The position numbers and the translations under genes are program-made. A stretch of DNA of 42,980 nt from Parapedobacter lycopersici_A (GTDB lineage: Bacteria > Bacteroidota > Bacteroidia > Sphingobacteriales > Sphingobacteriaceae), in NCBI RefSeq assembly GCF_040395035.1, contig NZ_JBEBRB010000019.1, forward strand, positions 1 through 42,980, in the 5' to 3' direction. Positions 9,117 to 17,615 of the stretch are shown here, piece by piece. The notes under the pieces were generated by a model, which was given only the letters and a program-made list of their open reading frames with translations, did not search any database and had not been told where the DNA came from. The stretch's first letter is position 1, and each line of letters begins with the position of its first letter.

Positions 9117-10115
9117 ATGACCATGAGCAAGCCAACATCTGTATTACCCTACCTGGAAATTATTGAATGGGTCGAACACCGGCCTGATCTGATGATGTGG
9201 AAAATTCCCGATGGTGACAAGGAAATAAAAAACGGCGCCAAGCTCATCGTCCGGGAAAGCCAGGTGGCTATGTTGCTGAACGAGGGAAAAATAGCGGATG
9301 TTTTCCAGGCCGGCACACACACGCTGAACACGCAGAATATTCCCGTGCTGTCTCGACTGAAAGGATGGAAATACGGTTTCGAAAGTCCTTTTAAGGCCGA
9401 CGTCTATTTCTTTTCGGTCAAGCAGTTTACGAACCTCCGTTGGGGAACACCATCACCGGTTATGATGCGCGACCCGCAGTTTGGACAGGTACGCGTACGG
9501 GCATTCGGGACCTACAATGTCCGTATCCGCGATTTTTCCAGGTTCTTTACCGAGTATGCTGGTACGTTCCCACAGCTCACCAGTGCCGAATTTGAGCAGC
9601 AACTGCGTAATTTTATTGCGCCCAGATTCGGCGAGGCACTGGCGCTTTCAAGCATTTCCGTACTGGACGTCGCCGGAAATTTATCCGCGCTGAACAGTCG
9701 CATCCAGCCGCTGATACAACCCTATTTTGATGACCTCGGTGTGGAAATCACGCAATTTACCATTTCCGGCACAAGCCTGCCCGACGAAGTGAGTCGCTAT
9801 TACGACAAGGTAACAGGCATGAATATGGTCAGTGATCCGGATCGTTTTCAAAAATTCAACACGGCGATTGCCACCAGCAGTGAACACCACCCCGTACAGG
9901 GCGGCGCACAGCAAGGGGTAGCGCTGGGCATGCTGTTCAATCAAATGAACCAGGCACCGCAGCAACCGACAGCCTCGCCGGCTACCGGTACGGCCTCGCA
10001 GGACATCGAGACCATTGCCGCGCGGCTAAAAGCACTGAAGGCGCTTTTTGAACAGCACCTCATTGACGAGGCTGAATATAAAGAAAAAAAGGCCGCACTG
10101 ATTGAGGCACTTTAA
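9117..10115 (+). CDS. SPFH-domain protein with C-terminal SHOCT domain (YdjI-like)
   Basis: A cytosolic SPFH/band-7 type protein of about 332 residues, of the kind often labelled 'virion core protein' and related to Bacillus subtilis YdjI. YdjI is known to act with PspA (YdjF) and YdjG in membrane stress. The SPFH core spans about residues 20-240 (VRESQVAMLLNEGKIADVFQAGTHTL, then VRVRAFGTYNVRI). A low-complexity Gln/Pro/Ala linker follows, and the last 35 residues (IETIAARLKALKALFEQHLIDEAEYKEKKAALI) form a SHOCT oligomerisation motif. No membrane helix or signal peptide is visible. The start could also be the ATG at 9123. It heads a four-gene operon. Confidence 0.85.
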   Translation: MTMSKPTSVLPYLEIIEWVEHRPDLMMWKIPDGDKEIKNGAKLIVRESQVAMLLNEGKIADVFQAGTHTLNTQNIPVLSRLKGWKYGFESPFKADVYFFSVKQFTNLRWGTPSPVMMRDPQFGQVRVRAFGTYNVRIRDFSRFFTEYAGTFPQLTSAEFEQQLRNFIAPRFGEALALSSISVLDVAGNLSALNSRIQPLIQPYFDDLGVEITQFTISGTSLPDEVSRYYDKVTGMNMVSDPDRFQKFNTAIATSSEHHPVQGGAQQGVALGMLFNQMNQAPQQPTASPATGTASQDIETIAARLKALKALFEQHLIDEAEYKEKKAALIEAL

Positions 10116-10127
10116 CTCCGCAGACAC

Positions 10128-10388
10128 ATGGAAAACAAAAAGACACCGTCGTTGATTGCACGTCTCAGGCGCCAGGCCAGGGAACAGGCACGGACGCCTT
10201 TAACGGCGGAGCACGCGCAGACCCAAACCGTAACCTGTCCCAATTGTGGGGCCGGACGGGCAAAACCAGACGGATTAACGCACTGCGCCTATTGCGGTCA
10301 TTTATTTACGGAGCACCGCATGACCGACGGCATCCATATCAAACATCATGACAACTCCAACAACAATAATAATGGCTCTTTTCAGTAA
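10128..10388 (+). CDS. Small zinc-ribbon protein
   Basis: An 86-residue protein. The N-terminus is basic and helical (SLIARLRRQAREQAR), and the middle carries a zinc ribbon (CPNCG, then CAYCG about 18 residues later). The C-terminus is a His/Asn-rich tail ending in an Asn run. The gene starts 12 bp after the SPFH stop and its end overlaps the next gene, so it is translationally linked to both. Function unknown; zinc-ribbon proteins next to SPFH-SHOCT proteins (YdjG in Bacillus) are thought to recruit them, which I infer here only by analogy. Confidence 0.72.
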   Translation: MENKKTPSLIARLRRQAREQARTPLTAEHAQTQTVTCPNCGAGRAKPDGLTHCAYCGHLFTEHRMTDGIHIKHHDNSNNNNNGSFQ

Positions 10389-11160
10389 CAAAAACAGTAA
10401 TCGCTCAACGGATACTCCCCCTGCCGGCGTTGTAAACCGGCTCCGGGTATTCCTGGATAAATTAACGGCGAAAGCGGACGAATTATACCGGGAAACGCAG
10501 GAAAATGCACAGGCGGTAGCCGATGAGGATGCCGACCCTTATAAACGCGGTTTTCATCAATTCAAGGCCGGCGTTATCGGACAGTTTCAGTCCCTACTGC
10601 GAAAAGCAGACCATATCTACCAAACCGAAGTGCTGCCTAAAGCAGGGCTCTTTGAGCAAACGGAAGCTTCCCTGTTGTTCTCCCGCTGGCACAGCAACGT
10701 ACTGCAACAGCTGACAACCGCATTTGACGGTGTCCAGCTCCGTGACCTCGAAAAAGAGTACCGCGAAATTATGGACGATTACAACCGGGTAAAAGAGCGG
10801 TTCCATTGTCAGCAATGTGGCGGAAAACTGGAAATCAATGCATTATATTACATTTCCACGTATGTGGAATGTGCTCACTGTAAAACACAGAACACATTTC
10901 ACCCAGGCACAAAAACACGCTTACTGGAACTCATTTGCCGTGATCTTGCGGAACTCCGTCACCGCGGCCTCCGGGAAGCCTACCGGGCCGAACGTGAAGC
11001 GAAAGGAGCGAAAGCTGCGTTGGACAGCTACACCCGCTACCTACGGGCGGTATTTGATGAAATGAGCCGTATCCAGCCCGGCATGGAAGCGGAGCATGAA
11101 AAATTTTACCGGCGGCTCATAACGGACTACCAACGGTTTGAATACCTACAGGACATTTAA
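10372..11160 (+). CDS. Uncharacterised helical protein with internal zinc ribbon
   Basis: About 262 residues from the ATG at 10372 (MALFSNKN); the in-frame ATG at 10348 is an alternative that overlaps the upstream gene more. The protein is largely alpha-helical and charged. A zinc ribbon lies near residue 145 (CQQCGGKLE, then CAHCKTQ about 24 residues later). The C-terminal third is an Arg/Glu-rich helix that may be a coiled coil. There is no signal peptide or membrane segment. I do not recognise the family. It overlaps the preceding zinc-ribbon gene by 17 bp, so the two are probably translated together. Confidence 0.75.
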   Translation: MALFSNKNSNRSTDTPPAGVVNRLRVFLDKLTAKADELYRETQENAQAVADEDADPYKRGFHQFKAGVIGQFQSLLRKADHIYQTEVLPKAGLFEQTEASLLFSRWHSNVLQQLTTAFDGVQLRDLEKEYREIMDDYNRVKERFHCQQCGGKLEINALYYISTYVECAHCKTQNTFHPGTKTRLLELICRDLAELRHRGLREAYRAEREAKGAKAALDSYTRYLRAVFDEMSRIQPGMEAEHEKFYRRLITDYQRFEYLQDI

Positions 11161-11184
11161 TATTAACTTTTAAAACTCTTTGCT

Positions 11185-11943
11185 ATGTTTAAAAAAATGT
11201 TTAAAAACCTGACGGACAACCTGATGAATCAAAAGAACGAAGCGGGTGAACACGGGGAATCTTTTGTCGACCAGATCAAAAACGCGATGGCCGGGCAGGT
11301 TGTCCAGCATCATTTTGATGCCGGTGCAGCGTCCGTGGGGATGACTACCATGAATACGGCCAAGGAAGATCCGAATGATCCGCTGCTGCAGCCGATACAT
11401 GGCGTCAGCATTGCCGATTATGCGGCCGGGATGCTTAAAATAGGTGAAGGTGTTTCCGCTGATCAAATCGCGGCAGCATTGGGTGTGGAAGGTCCCATGT
11501 GGGATGAAGCCCGGACATTATGGGAAAGCCGTATGAAAGAAGACGGTTCATTCAATGTGATCAACGTATACACGAAATATTACGGAGAGGCGAAGACACA
11601 TGAAAAACTGGGCAACCTGGTGTCCGACCAGCCGGCCACGTCCAACATACCCGCTGCAGAGTCCAATGCTAATCTGCAGAAAGCGACAGACGACAAATAC
11701 TTCTTCTTCGAATTGCAGGGCGCGTTGCAGGCGGCCTATGACAATGGCATGGATGGCGCACAATGGCTTGTAGACACCTATGGTTTTAACGTTAGTCAGC
11801 TAAATTCCGCAGGTGTAAAATGGATGAGTAACATGGGCGTTATGATGCAGATGATTGACCATCAGGACAAAAAGCAAAAGGAATACAGCGAAAAATTTGC
11901 CAGGGACTTAGGCGGAAATATTGCAGACGACGTGGAATTTTAA
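11185..11943 (+). CDS. Uncharacterised soluble protein, last gene of the SPFH operon
   Basis: A 252-residue protein I cannot assign. The N-terminus (MFKKMFKNLTDNLMNQ) is amphipathic and could touch a membrane. About residues 73-115 read as a small helical module (ISIADYAAGMLKIGEGVSADQIAAALGV, then MWDEARTLWESRM). The C-terminus has two further helical blocks. No cysteine, signal peptide or membrane helix is seen. It follows the zinc-ribbon gene by 24 bp and nothing suggests a separate promoter, so it probably shares the operon's role. Confidence 0.7.
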   Translation: MFKKMFKNLTDNLMNQKNEAGEHGESFVDQIKNAMAGQVVQHHFDAGAASVGMTTMNTAKEDPNDPLLQPIHGVSIADYAAGMLKIGEGVSADQIAAALGVEGPMWDEARTLWESRMKEDGSFNVINVYTKYYGEAKTHEKLGNLVSDQPATSNIPAAESNANLQKATDDKYFFFELQGALQAAYDNGMDGAQWLVDTYGFNVSQLNSAGVKWMSNMGVMMQMIDHQDKKQKEYSEKFARDLGGNIADDVEF

Positions 11944-12018
11944 TATCGCCTTCATCGGATAGATTACCACACCAAGGGCCACTCGGATACCAAATTCAAC
12001 TACGCGCCTCCGCAGCCA

Positions 12019-13998
12019 TCAGGAACGCGGGGGCGCGTCCATAAGCTCCTGTAATACCAGATCCAGGTCGTCTTCTTTCGAAAGATTGAGTTTCTGTTTG
12101 ATGCGGTATTTGCTCATACGCACACTTTTCGGGGCTACATTTAACACGGATGAAATTTCCTTGGTGGAGAGCTTCAAGTGAATATAAGCGCAGTATTTTA
12201 AATCCAGTTCAGTCAATTTAGCGGTAGACAACGCTTTCAGCTTCAGAAAAAATGCAGGGTGGATATCCCTAAACTCCTTAGCGGATTTATCCAATATCTC
12301 TTCATTACGCAACTCATCCCGCAAAATTTTATCCATCGTTCCGGGAACGTCCGTACCGTCCAACTGATCGAAGCGGTCTTTAAGCTCGCGCAATAGCTGG
12401 TTTTTACGATCGATCTGCAGTGCGTCTGCCAGTGCTTCGCGCCGCAGCTGTTCTTTTTGCATCCGCAGCAGTTCCTGTTCGGCCGTTAGGCGCGCTTCCT
12501 CCTCCTGTTTAAGGCGGAGCTGCATCAGGGCATTACGTTCGGCTTCTGCCTTCTCAACCAGCAGAAAACGTTTCTCCTGCTCTTTCATATTAGCCATGGC
12601 TACCGCCTCTTCCTTCTCCTTTTGCAGCCGAAGCCGGTGCTCGGCGTACAGTTTTGTTTTATTGCGGAAAGAATAATACAACAACACCAGCGATACCACC
12701 GCCAGCACGGCAATTCCCAGAAAAAGCAAATTCTGGACTTTGCGGTTTTGCTCCCGTTCTTTCACCACCTCCATTTCTGCGAGAATCGCTTTATTCTCGT
12801 ACTTCGCTTCCAACTGCTGTGCCTGGATGACCTGGTTCTGGTCAAAAATACTGCTGTTATACGTTTCCTTGAGTTTGGCGTAGCGTAGCGCCTCGTCGTA
12901 ACGCCCCATCTGTTCATAAAGCTTGCTCAGTCCGTTGGTCAGCTGTAAGAGGGAGTAAAGAGGTGGATGCTCTGCATTGCTAACTTGCTCATAGGCATCC
13001 AGCAGGTAACGTTCAGCCCGACTGAAATCACCGGCCTGCAGGGCCAGTTCGGCCATCAGTCCGTTCACATTGCCACGGATCTGAAAATTAAAATCCAACT
13101 GCTCAACCGCTTTACCTGCTAAAGAAGCATATTTAACCACACTGTCCTGTATCGCCTTTTCCTTAATGGGGTGGTATTGATAATAATAGTTTGCAATATT
13201 CAGGTTCGCGATCGCATAGGTCTGGTTACTTACCTGATCGGGATATGCGGAGAACAGATCAGCAGCGTTGTGCAGGTAGGCAAGCATGCTGTCTAAATAT
13301 GCACGGTTTTCCGTTTGCTGATAACGCAATTCCATTCCCACAGACTGTGCAGTATATCCGTTTCCGAGCAAGTCGCGGTCCCCTACCTTTAATGCCTCCG
13401 TTACGGTAAGACGGGCATACTTATTGGTCAGTTCCACATCATCCCAGCTGGAGTACACTCCATATAAAATGTAGTAAATCCGCGGTTTAAATGTGGGTGT
13501 ATCTGTTCCCAGAAGCGACAGCGCATGCTGCGCATGGTCTACAGCCAGATCCCTTATGCTCAAATAATTATAATAAGTAGCCAAGGCCACATCAGCCATA
13601 ATGAATGCTTGCTTATCCGCTGAGGCCCGGGCAACCAGCATTGCGGAATCCGCATACGCCTTGGCATCCGAAAACGCATTATCATATAGGTTCAGCCGGC
13701 TGAGTTCGCCAAACACCTCGGCCTGCTGCCTACTGCTGCCCTGTTGATCGGCGATAATCTTTGCTTCCTGGATAAGTTGCCGGTTTCGGGTATAATTACC
13801 CCGGAGTCGATACGTTTTTGCCGCCTTCAGCAGGGAATCGACCCGCACGGCGGGACGCTGCAGAGTGATTTGATTTTCTGCATCTGGGAACCAGCTTCTG
13901 CTTTCCCTGCCGGACGCGATCCACGGCATCAGAAAAAGCAGTGTGATCAGCTGTCCGATGAGCCGGACTCCCTTTATGCGCAGTGACGATTCGTTCAT
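12019..13998 (-). CDS. TPR-repeat membrane regulator with C-terminal LuxR-like HTH
   Basis: A 659-residue one-component regulator of a type common in Bacteroidota. I start at the ATG at 13998 (MNESSLRIKG) because a signal peptide follows directly (hydrophobic LIGQLITLLFLMPWIA); a longer in-frame start at 14061 would bury it. In order: about 350 residues of periplasmic TPR helices, one membrane helix (about 421-445, NLLFLGIAVLAVVSLVLLYY), a long cytoplasmic coiled coil rich in Glu, Lys, Gln and Arg (about 455-565) and a helix-turn-helix (STKEISSVLNVAPKSVRMSKYRIKQKL). Ligand and target genes are unknown. Divergent from dprA and convergent with the SPFH operon. Confidence 0.85.
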   Translation of the reverse strand: MNESSLRIKGVRLIGQLITLLFLMPWIASGRESRSWFPDAENQITLQRPAVRVDSLLKAAKTYRLRGNYTRNRQLIQEAKIIADQQGSSRQQAEVFGELSRLNLYDNAFSDAKAYADSAMLVARASADKQAFIMADVALATYYNYLSIRDLAVDHAQHALSLLGTDTPTFKPRIYYILYGVYSSWDDVELTNKYARLTVTEALKVGDRDLLGNGYTAQSVGMELRYQQTENRAYLDSMLAYLHNAADLFSAYPDQVSNQTYAIANLNIANYYYQYHPIKEKAIQDSVVKYASLAGKAVEQLDFNFQIRGNVNGLMAELALQAGDFSRAERYLLDAYEQVSNAEHPPLYSLLQLTNGLSKLYEQMGRYDEALRYAKLKETYNSSIFDQNQVIQAQQLEAKYENKAILAEMEVVKEREQNRKVQNLLFLGIAVLAVVSLVLLYYSFRNKTKLYAEHRLRLQKEKEEAVAMANMKEQEKRFLLVEKAEAERNALMQLRLKQEEEARLTAEQELLRMQKEQLRREALADALQIDRKNQLLRELKDRFDQLDGTDVPGTMDKILRDELRNEEILDKSAKEFRDIHPAFFLKLKALSTAKLTELDLKYCAYIHLKLSTKEISSVLNVAPKSVRMSKYRIKQKLNLSKEDDLDLVLQELMDAPPRS

Positions 13999-14129
13999 TA
14001 GCAGTTGTAAAAATATAAAAACCGCTGGATAATGTGCCTTTTGTGCCGGTTTAAACGCCAAATGACGTATTCCCGTTCAAGAAAAGTCTGCTCCTGCATG
14101 CCGTTACGGCAAATAAACGGCACGGTGTT

Positions 14130-14160
14130 TTGGTTAAATCCGTTCATTTTGCTATATTTA
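14130..14160 (+). promoter_or_regulatory. Promoter of dprA
   Basis: TTG (14130-14132), 20-bp spacer, TATATTTA (14153-14160), one mismatch (final A for G) to TAnnTTTG. The ATG follows after 10 nt, so the leader is extremely short. Confidence 0.55.
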
Positions 14161-14170
14161 GCACATCAAC

Positions 14171-15277
14171 ATGAACCTATTATACCCGATTGCATTAACA
14201 AAAATTAAAGGGGTTGGCCCCGTGCTGGCCCGTAGCCTGCTTTCTTATTTCGGCAGCGCTGAGGCGGTATTTTCCGCTTCCAGTGCGCAGCTGAAATCCA
14301 TTCCGGGTATCGGAAACCAGTTATCTGCATCTATTCAGTCGCCGACGCTGTTGGCCGCTGCGGAAGCTGAGCTCCGCTTCATTGAACAGCATGGGATACA
14401 GATGCTCTTTTATGAATCGGCAGATTATCCAGAACGCCTTAAAGACTGTTTCGACGCGCCTTTACTTCTTTATTATAAGGGAGTCGCTAAGTTAAACAAT
14501 CCCCGTATCGTCAGTGTCGTGGGTACGCGTAACGCAACAGAATATGGAAAATTCATCTGTGCTGACCTGATCCGGGAGCTCGCTTCCTATGATGTCTTGG
14601 TAGTCAGCGGGTTGGCGTATGGGATAGACAGTCATGCACACCGCAACGCTGTAGCAGCAGGGATTCCTACGGTGGGTGTTATGGGGCATGGCCTTGACCG
14701 CATTTATCCCGCGAGTAACCGGGAATTAGCCACAAGGATGCTGGATAACGGTGGGCTGCTTACCGAATTTCCTTCGGGTACCCGTCCCGACAAGCAGCAC
14801 TTTCCGATGCGTAACCGTATTATCGCCGGACTGGCCGATGTAACGGTGGTCGTGGAGGCGGCAAGCCGCGGCGGTGCACTCATCACAGCCGAACTTGCAA
14901 ATAGTTACCATCGTGATGTATGTGCCTTTCCGGGCAGTATCCGACAGGAATTTTCGGCCGGATGCAACTACCTGATCAAAACCAACAGGGCGCACCTGAT
15001 CAGCAATGGAAAGGACCTTGTAAACCTGATGAACTGGACCCCGGCCGGAGCGTTGCGGCAGACAACACAACAAGCAATACTGCCCTCCACGCTTTCCGAC
15101 ACCGAACAGGCCTTGCATGACGTAATTAACCAGCTGGGGCAGGCCCGTATTGAGGAACTTGCCTCGCGGCTTATGTGGCCGCAAAGTAAATTGGCCATGG
15201 TACTGCTCGAACTGGAAATGAAAGGGGTGATCTGTGCGTTACCGGGCAACAGTTATCGGCTGTTATCATCACACTGA
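14171..15277 (+). CDS. dprA: DNA-processing protein DprA
   Basis: Loads RecA onto incoming single-stranded DNA in natural transformation. It has 368 residues. The N-terminus has helix-hairpin-helix motifs (IKGVGPVLARSLLSYFG and LKSIPGIGNQ). The Rossmann-like core carries the family signatures VVGTRNATEYG, VVSGLAYGIDSHAHRNAV, the PMRNRIIAGL motif and EAASRGGALITAELA. The C-terminal about 65 residues form a winged helix (ALHDVINQLGQARIEELASRLMWPQSKLAMVLLELEMKGVI). Taken alone it does not show that the organism is competent, since no other competence genes are in the window. Confidence 0.95.
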   Translation: MNLLYPIALTKIKGVGPVLARSLLSYFGSAEAVFSASSAQLKSIPGIGNQLSASIQSPTLLAAAEAELRFIEQHGIQMLFYESADYPERLKDCFDAPLLLYYKGVAKLNNPRIVSVVGTRNATEYGKFICADLIRELASYDVLVVSGLAYGIDSHAHRNAVAAGIPTVGVMGHGLDRIYPASNRELATRMLDNGGLLTEFPSGTRPDKQHFPMRNRIIAGLADVTVVVEAASRGGALITAELANSYHRDVCAFPGSIRQEFSAGCNYLIKTNRAHLISNGKDLVNLMNWTPAGALRQTTQQAILPSTLSDTEQALHDVINQLGQARIEELASRLMWPQSKLAMVLLELEMKGVICALPGNSYRLLSSH

Positions 15278-15334
15278 CAACCAATCAGTTGCTGCAAACA
15301 AACAATTTTATTAGGTCAGTAACCCTATTTTTAC

Positions 15335-15342
15335 TACTTTTG
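15335..15342 (+). promoter_or_regulatory. -7 element of the SRP RNA gene
   Basis: TACTTTTG fits TAnnTTTG and ends 4 nt before the first paired base of the RNA. A TTA at 15311-15313 sits in the -33 position (21-bp spacer) as a weak match to TTG. Confidence 0.5.
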
Positions 15343-15346
15343 CGGT

Positions 15347-15449
15347 GGGTAAGTCTTTTACGACCAGCTCCTCATAACTCCCCCAGGGTGGGAACACAGC
15401 AAGGGTAATGGGTTGTAGCGGTGCGATAAAAGTAGCTTACCCTTTTTTT
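15347..15449 (+). ncRNA. ffs: Signal recognition particle RNA (4.5S, small type)
   Basis: About 100 nt. The outer stem is GGGTAAG (15347-15353) with CTTACCC (15436-15442), and a run of seven T follows directly and would terminate transcription. The centre carries the conserved apical domain of bacterial SRP RNA: CCCCCAGG, a GGGAA loop strand, then AGCAAGGG. These are the bases bound by the Ffh M domain. No open frame covers the segment. The exact 5' end is inferred from the -7 element at 15335. The protein partners Ffh and FtsY are not in the window. Confidence 0.85.
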
Positions 15450-15580
15450 GTTACGTGCCATACCGGTGATTGTCCGCCGATAACCCATCCTACCGTCCCC
15501 TATATCTGCATGTTGCGTAACAGAAACCGCATTTTCATTTTCAGATCATCACGGAGGGTCATTCATTTTTAGCTCACCTT

Positions 15581-15612
15581 TTGCCGTTTCCTAATATTTT
15601 TTCGTTTATTTG
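15581..15612 (+). promoter_or_regulatory. Probable promoter of accD
   Basis: TTG (15581-15583), 21-bp spacer, TTTATTTG (15605-15612), one mismatch to TAnnTTTG. The ATG is at 15634. The 130 bp between the SRP RNA terminator and this element hold nothing I recognise. Confidence 0.45.
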
Positions 15613-15633
15613 CACTCCGATAAAACGATTTGC

Positions 15634-16479
15634 ATGAGCTGGTTTAGACGTGATAAGGCCGGGATAAGCACGGCTACCGAAAATAAAAAGGAAGCGCCTG
15701 ATGGCCTATGGAACAAGTGTCCATCGTGTAAAAAGCCGTTACTGAATATCGAGCAGATAGAAAACAAGTATGTTTGCCATTATTGTGGCTACCATCTGCG
15801 CATTGGCTCAGCAGCGTATTTTTCCATTCTTTTTGACGACAACCAGTTCACAGAACTGTTTGCCGGGCTCCGTTCGGGAGACCCGCTTCATTTCGTGGAT
15901 ACCAAAAAGTACACAGACCGTTTGGAGGAAAGCTACGCCAAGACAGGGCTGAACGATGCCATTCGCTGCGCTCACGGAAAAGTAGCCGGGCAGGATTTGG
16001 TATTGGCCTGCATGGATTTTACATTTATCGGCGGTTCCATGGGTTCGGTAGTAGGCGAGAAAATTGCCCGTTCCATCGATTACTGCCTGGAACACCGCAT
16101 GCCGTTTATGCTGATTTCCAAATCGGGCGGCGCACGGATGATGGAAGCTGCCTTTTCGCTGATGCAAATGGCAAAGACTTCTGCGAAGCTAGCGCTCCTC
16201 AGTGAAGCCAAGTTACCTTACATCTGCCTGCTGACTGACCCCACTACCGGCGGCGTCACGGCTTCATATGCGATGCTGGGCGACATTAATATCGCTGAGC
16301 CGGGTGCACTCATCGGATTCGCAGGGCCCCGCGTCATTAAGGAAACCATAAAAAAAGACCTTCCCAAAGGTTTCCAGACATCCGAATTCCTGCTGGAGCA
16401 TGGGTTTCTCGATTTCATCGTAGACCGCCGGCAGTTAAAGGAAAAAATCGCATTATTCCTCCAACTGGTTAAGCCCTGA
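15634..16479 (+). CDS. accD: Acetyl-CoA carboxylase carboxyltransferase beta subunit
   Basis: With AccA it transfers the carboxyl group from biotin to acetyl-CoA, giving malonyl-CoA for fatty acid synthesis. It has 281 residues from the ATG at 15634 (MSWFRRDKAG), the usual N-terminus in this phylum; an in-frame ATG at 15610 sits at the predicted -7 element. The four-cysteine zinc ribbon is visible (CPSCKKP and CHYCGYH), followed by the crotonase-like fold with SKSGGARMMEA, LTDPTTGGVTASYAMLGD and IGFAGPRVI. accA is not adjacent. Confidence 0.96.
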   Translation: MSWFRRDKAGISTATENKKEAPDGLWNKCPSCKKPLLNIEQIENKYVCHYCGYHLRIGSAAYFSILFDDNQFTELFAGLRSGDPLHFVDTKKYTDRLEESYAKTGLNDAIRCAHGKVAGQDLVLACMDFTFIGGSMGSVVGEKIARSIDYCLEHRMPFMLISKSGGARMMEAAFSLMQMAKTSAKLALLSEAKLPYICLLTDPTTGGVTASYAMLGDINIAEPGALIGFAGPRVIKETIKKDLPKGFQTSEFLLEHGFLDFIVDRRQLKEKIALFLQLVKP

Positions 16480-16533
16480 AAATAGCCTGTCAGGTTTTAA
16501 CATTTTTTCACACTTCTGCTATCGCTAAATAGT

Positions 16534-16541
16534 TATCTTTG
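16534..16541 (+). promoter_or_regulatory. -7 element of the M23 peptidase gene
   Basis: TATCTTTG fits TAnnTTTG and lies 40 nt before the ATG. No TTG at the -33 position. Confidence 0.45.
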
Positions 16542-16581
16542 GCCGGGCTCCGTCTATCCAACGAAACTAAATAAAAAGCGG

Positions 16582-17550
16582 ATGGCAAAAACGAAGTATC
16601 ATTACAACTCCCATACCTTAAAGTATGAGAAAGTAAAGACCAGTACCAAAACACGGCTCCTACGTGTGGTCGGATTTCTCACCAGCTCATTTGCATGTGC
16701 GCTTTTTCTGCTGTACGTAGGATTTACCTTTATTGATTCGCCAAAAGAAAAGCAGCTTGAACGTGAAATTAGCCAGATGACCCTGCAATACGATATTATG
16801 CAAAAACGCCTGGAGCAGATCGATGGAGCACTGGTTAATATGCAACAGCGGGACGATCACATTTACCGTGTGATTTTTGAAGCCGACCCGATCGATCCCG
16901 ATGTACGTAAAGCAGGATTTGGGGGCGTAAACCGTTATCAGTTGCTGGAGCATTTCGACAATTCCGACCTGATGATCGAGACGGCCAAGAAACTGGATTA
17001 CATTTCCAAGGCCCTTTACGTTCAGTCAAAATCCTATGACGACCTCACGAAGATGGCCGAGTCAAAGACCGAAATGATGGCCAGCATACCGGCAATACAA
17101 CCAATAGACAGCCGGAAAACGCGCGGAGGGCTCTCGGGCTTCGGTCGCCGTATACACCCGATCTACAAAATCCGGAAAATGCATACCGGCATTGATTTTA
17201 CCGCACCTGTGGGTACCCCGATCTACGCTACGGGCAATGGCCGTGTGGCAGCAGCGGGTGTGGACAGTGGGTATGGTCGGCGGGTGCTTATCGATCACGG
17301 TTATAGTTATACGACCCTATATGGTCACATGAGCCGTTTAGCCGTAAAGGCGGGTCAGGAGGTACGGCGGGGCGATTTAATCGGATATGTGGGTAATACC
17401 GGGGCATCAACCGGACCGCACCTGCATTACGAAGTACACAAAAACGGGCGGGCGGTCAATCCGATTAATTTCATTTACAACGACCTTACACCTGCTGAAT
17501 ACGCCGCCATACTGGAAGCGGCCTCCCAGGAGAACCAATCGTTTGATTAG
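16582..17550 (+). CDS. M23-family (LytM) peptidoglycan peptidase, membrane-anchored
   Basis: A 322-residue putative murein endopeptidase. It has a short basic cytoplasmic tail, one membrane helix (about 29-49) and a periplasmic coiled coil (about 55-90). The C-terminal LytM domain (about 185-300) has intact zinc ligands: His and Asp in HTGIDF and His in the HLHYEV motif, with GHM between them. The family cuts glycine or D-Ala-meso-DAP cross-links. An intact catalytic site argues for an enzyme rather than a degenerate EnvC-type activator. A MerR-type gene lies 65 bp downstream. Confidence 0.9.
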   Translation: MAKTKYHYNSHTLKYEKVKTSTKTRLLRVVGFLTSSFACALFLLYVGFTFIDSPKEKQLEREISQMTLQYDIMQKRLEQIDGALVNMQQRDDHIYRVIFEADPIDPDVRKAGFGGVNRYQLLEHFDNSDLMIETAKKLDYISKALYVQSKSYDDLTKMAESKTEMMASIPAIQPIDSRKTRGGLSGFGRRIHPIYKIRKMHTGIDFTAPVGTPIYATGNGRVAAAGVDSGYGRRVLIDHGYSYTTLYGHMSRLAVKAGQEVRRGDLIGYVGNTGASTGPHLHYEVHKNGRAVNPINFIYNDLTPAEYAAILEAASQENQSFD

Positions 17551-17586
17551 GCAAAACGGGAATCGGGAAAATAAAAGAAATTTAGC

Positions 17587-17594
17587 TAAGTTTG
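17587..17594 (+). promoter_or_regulatory. Possible -7 element of the MerR-type gene
   Basis: TAAGTTTG fits TAnnTTTG, 21 nt before the ATG at 17616. No matching -33 element, so read-through from the peptidase gene is also possible. Confidence 0.35.
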
Positions 17595-17615
17595 TTTAAT
17601 CAAATCAGGTGAAAG

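Noticed and set aside
14171..15277. dprA as a sign of a mobile or integrative element
   Set aside because: dprA is a normal chromosomal gene in this phylum, and no integrase, att repeat or transposase is nearby.
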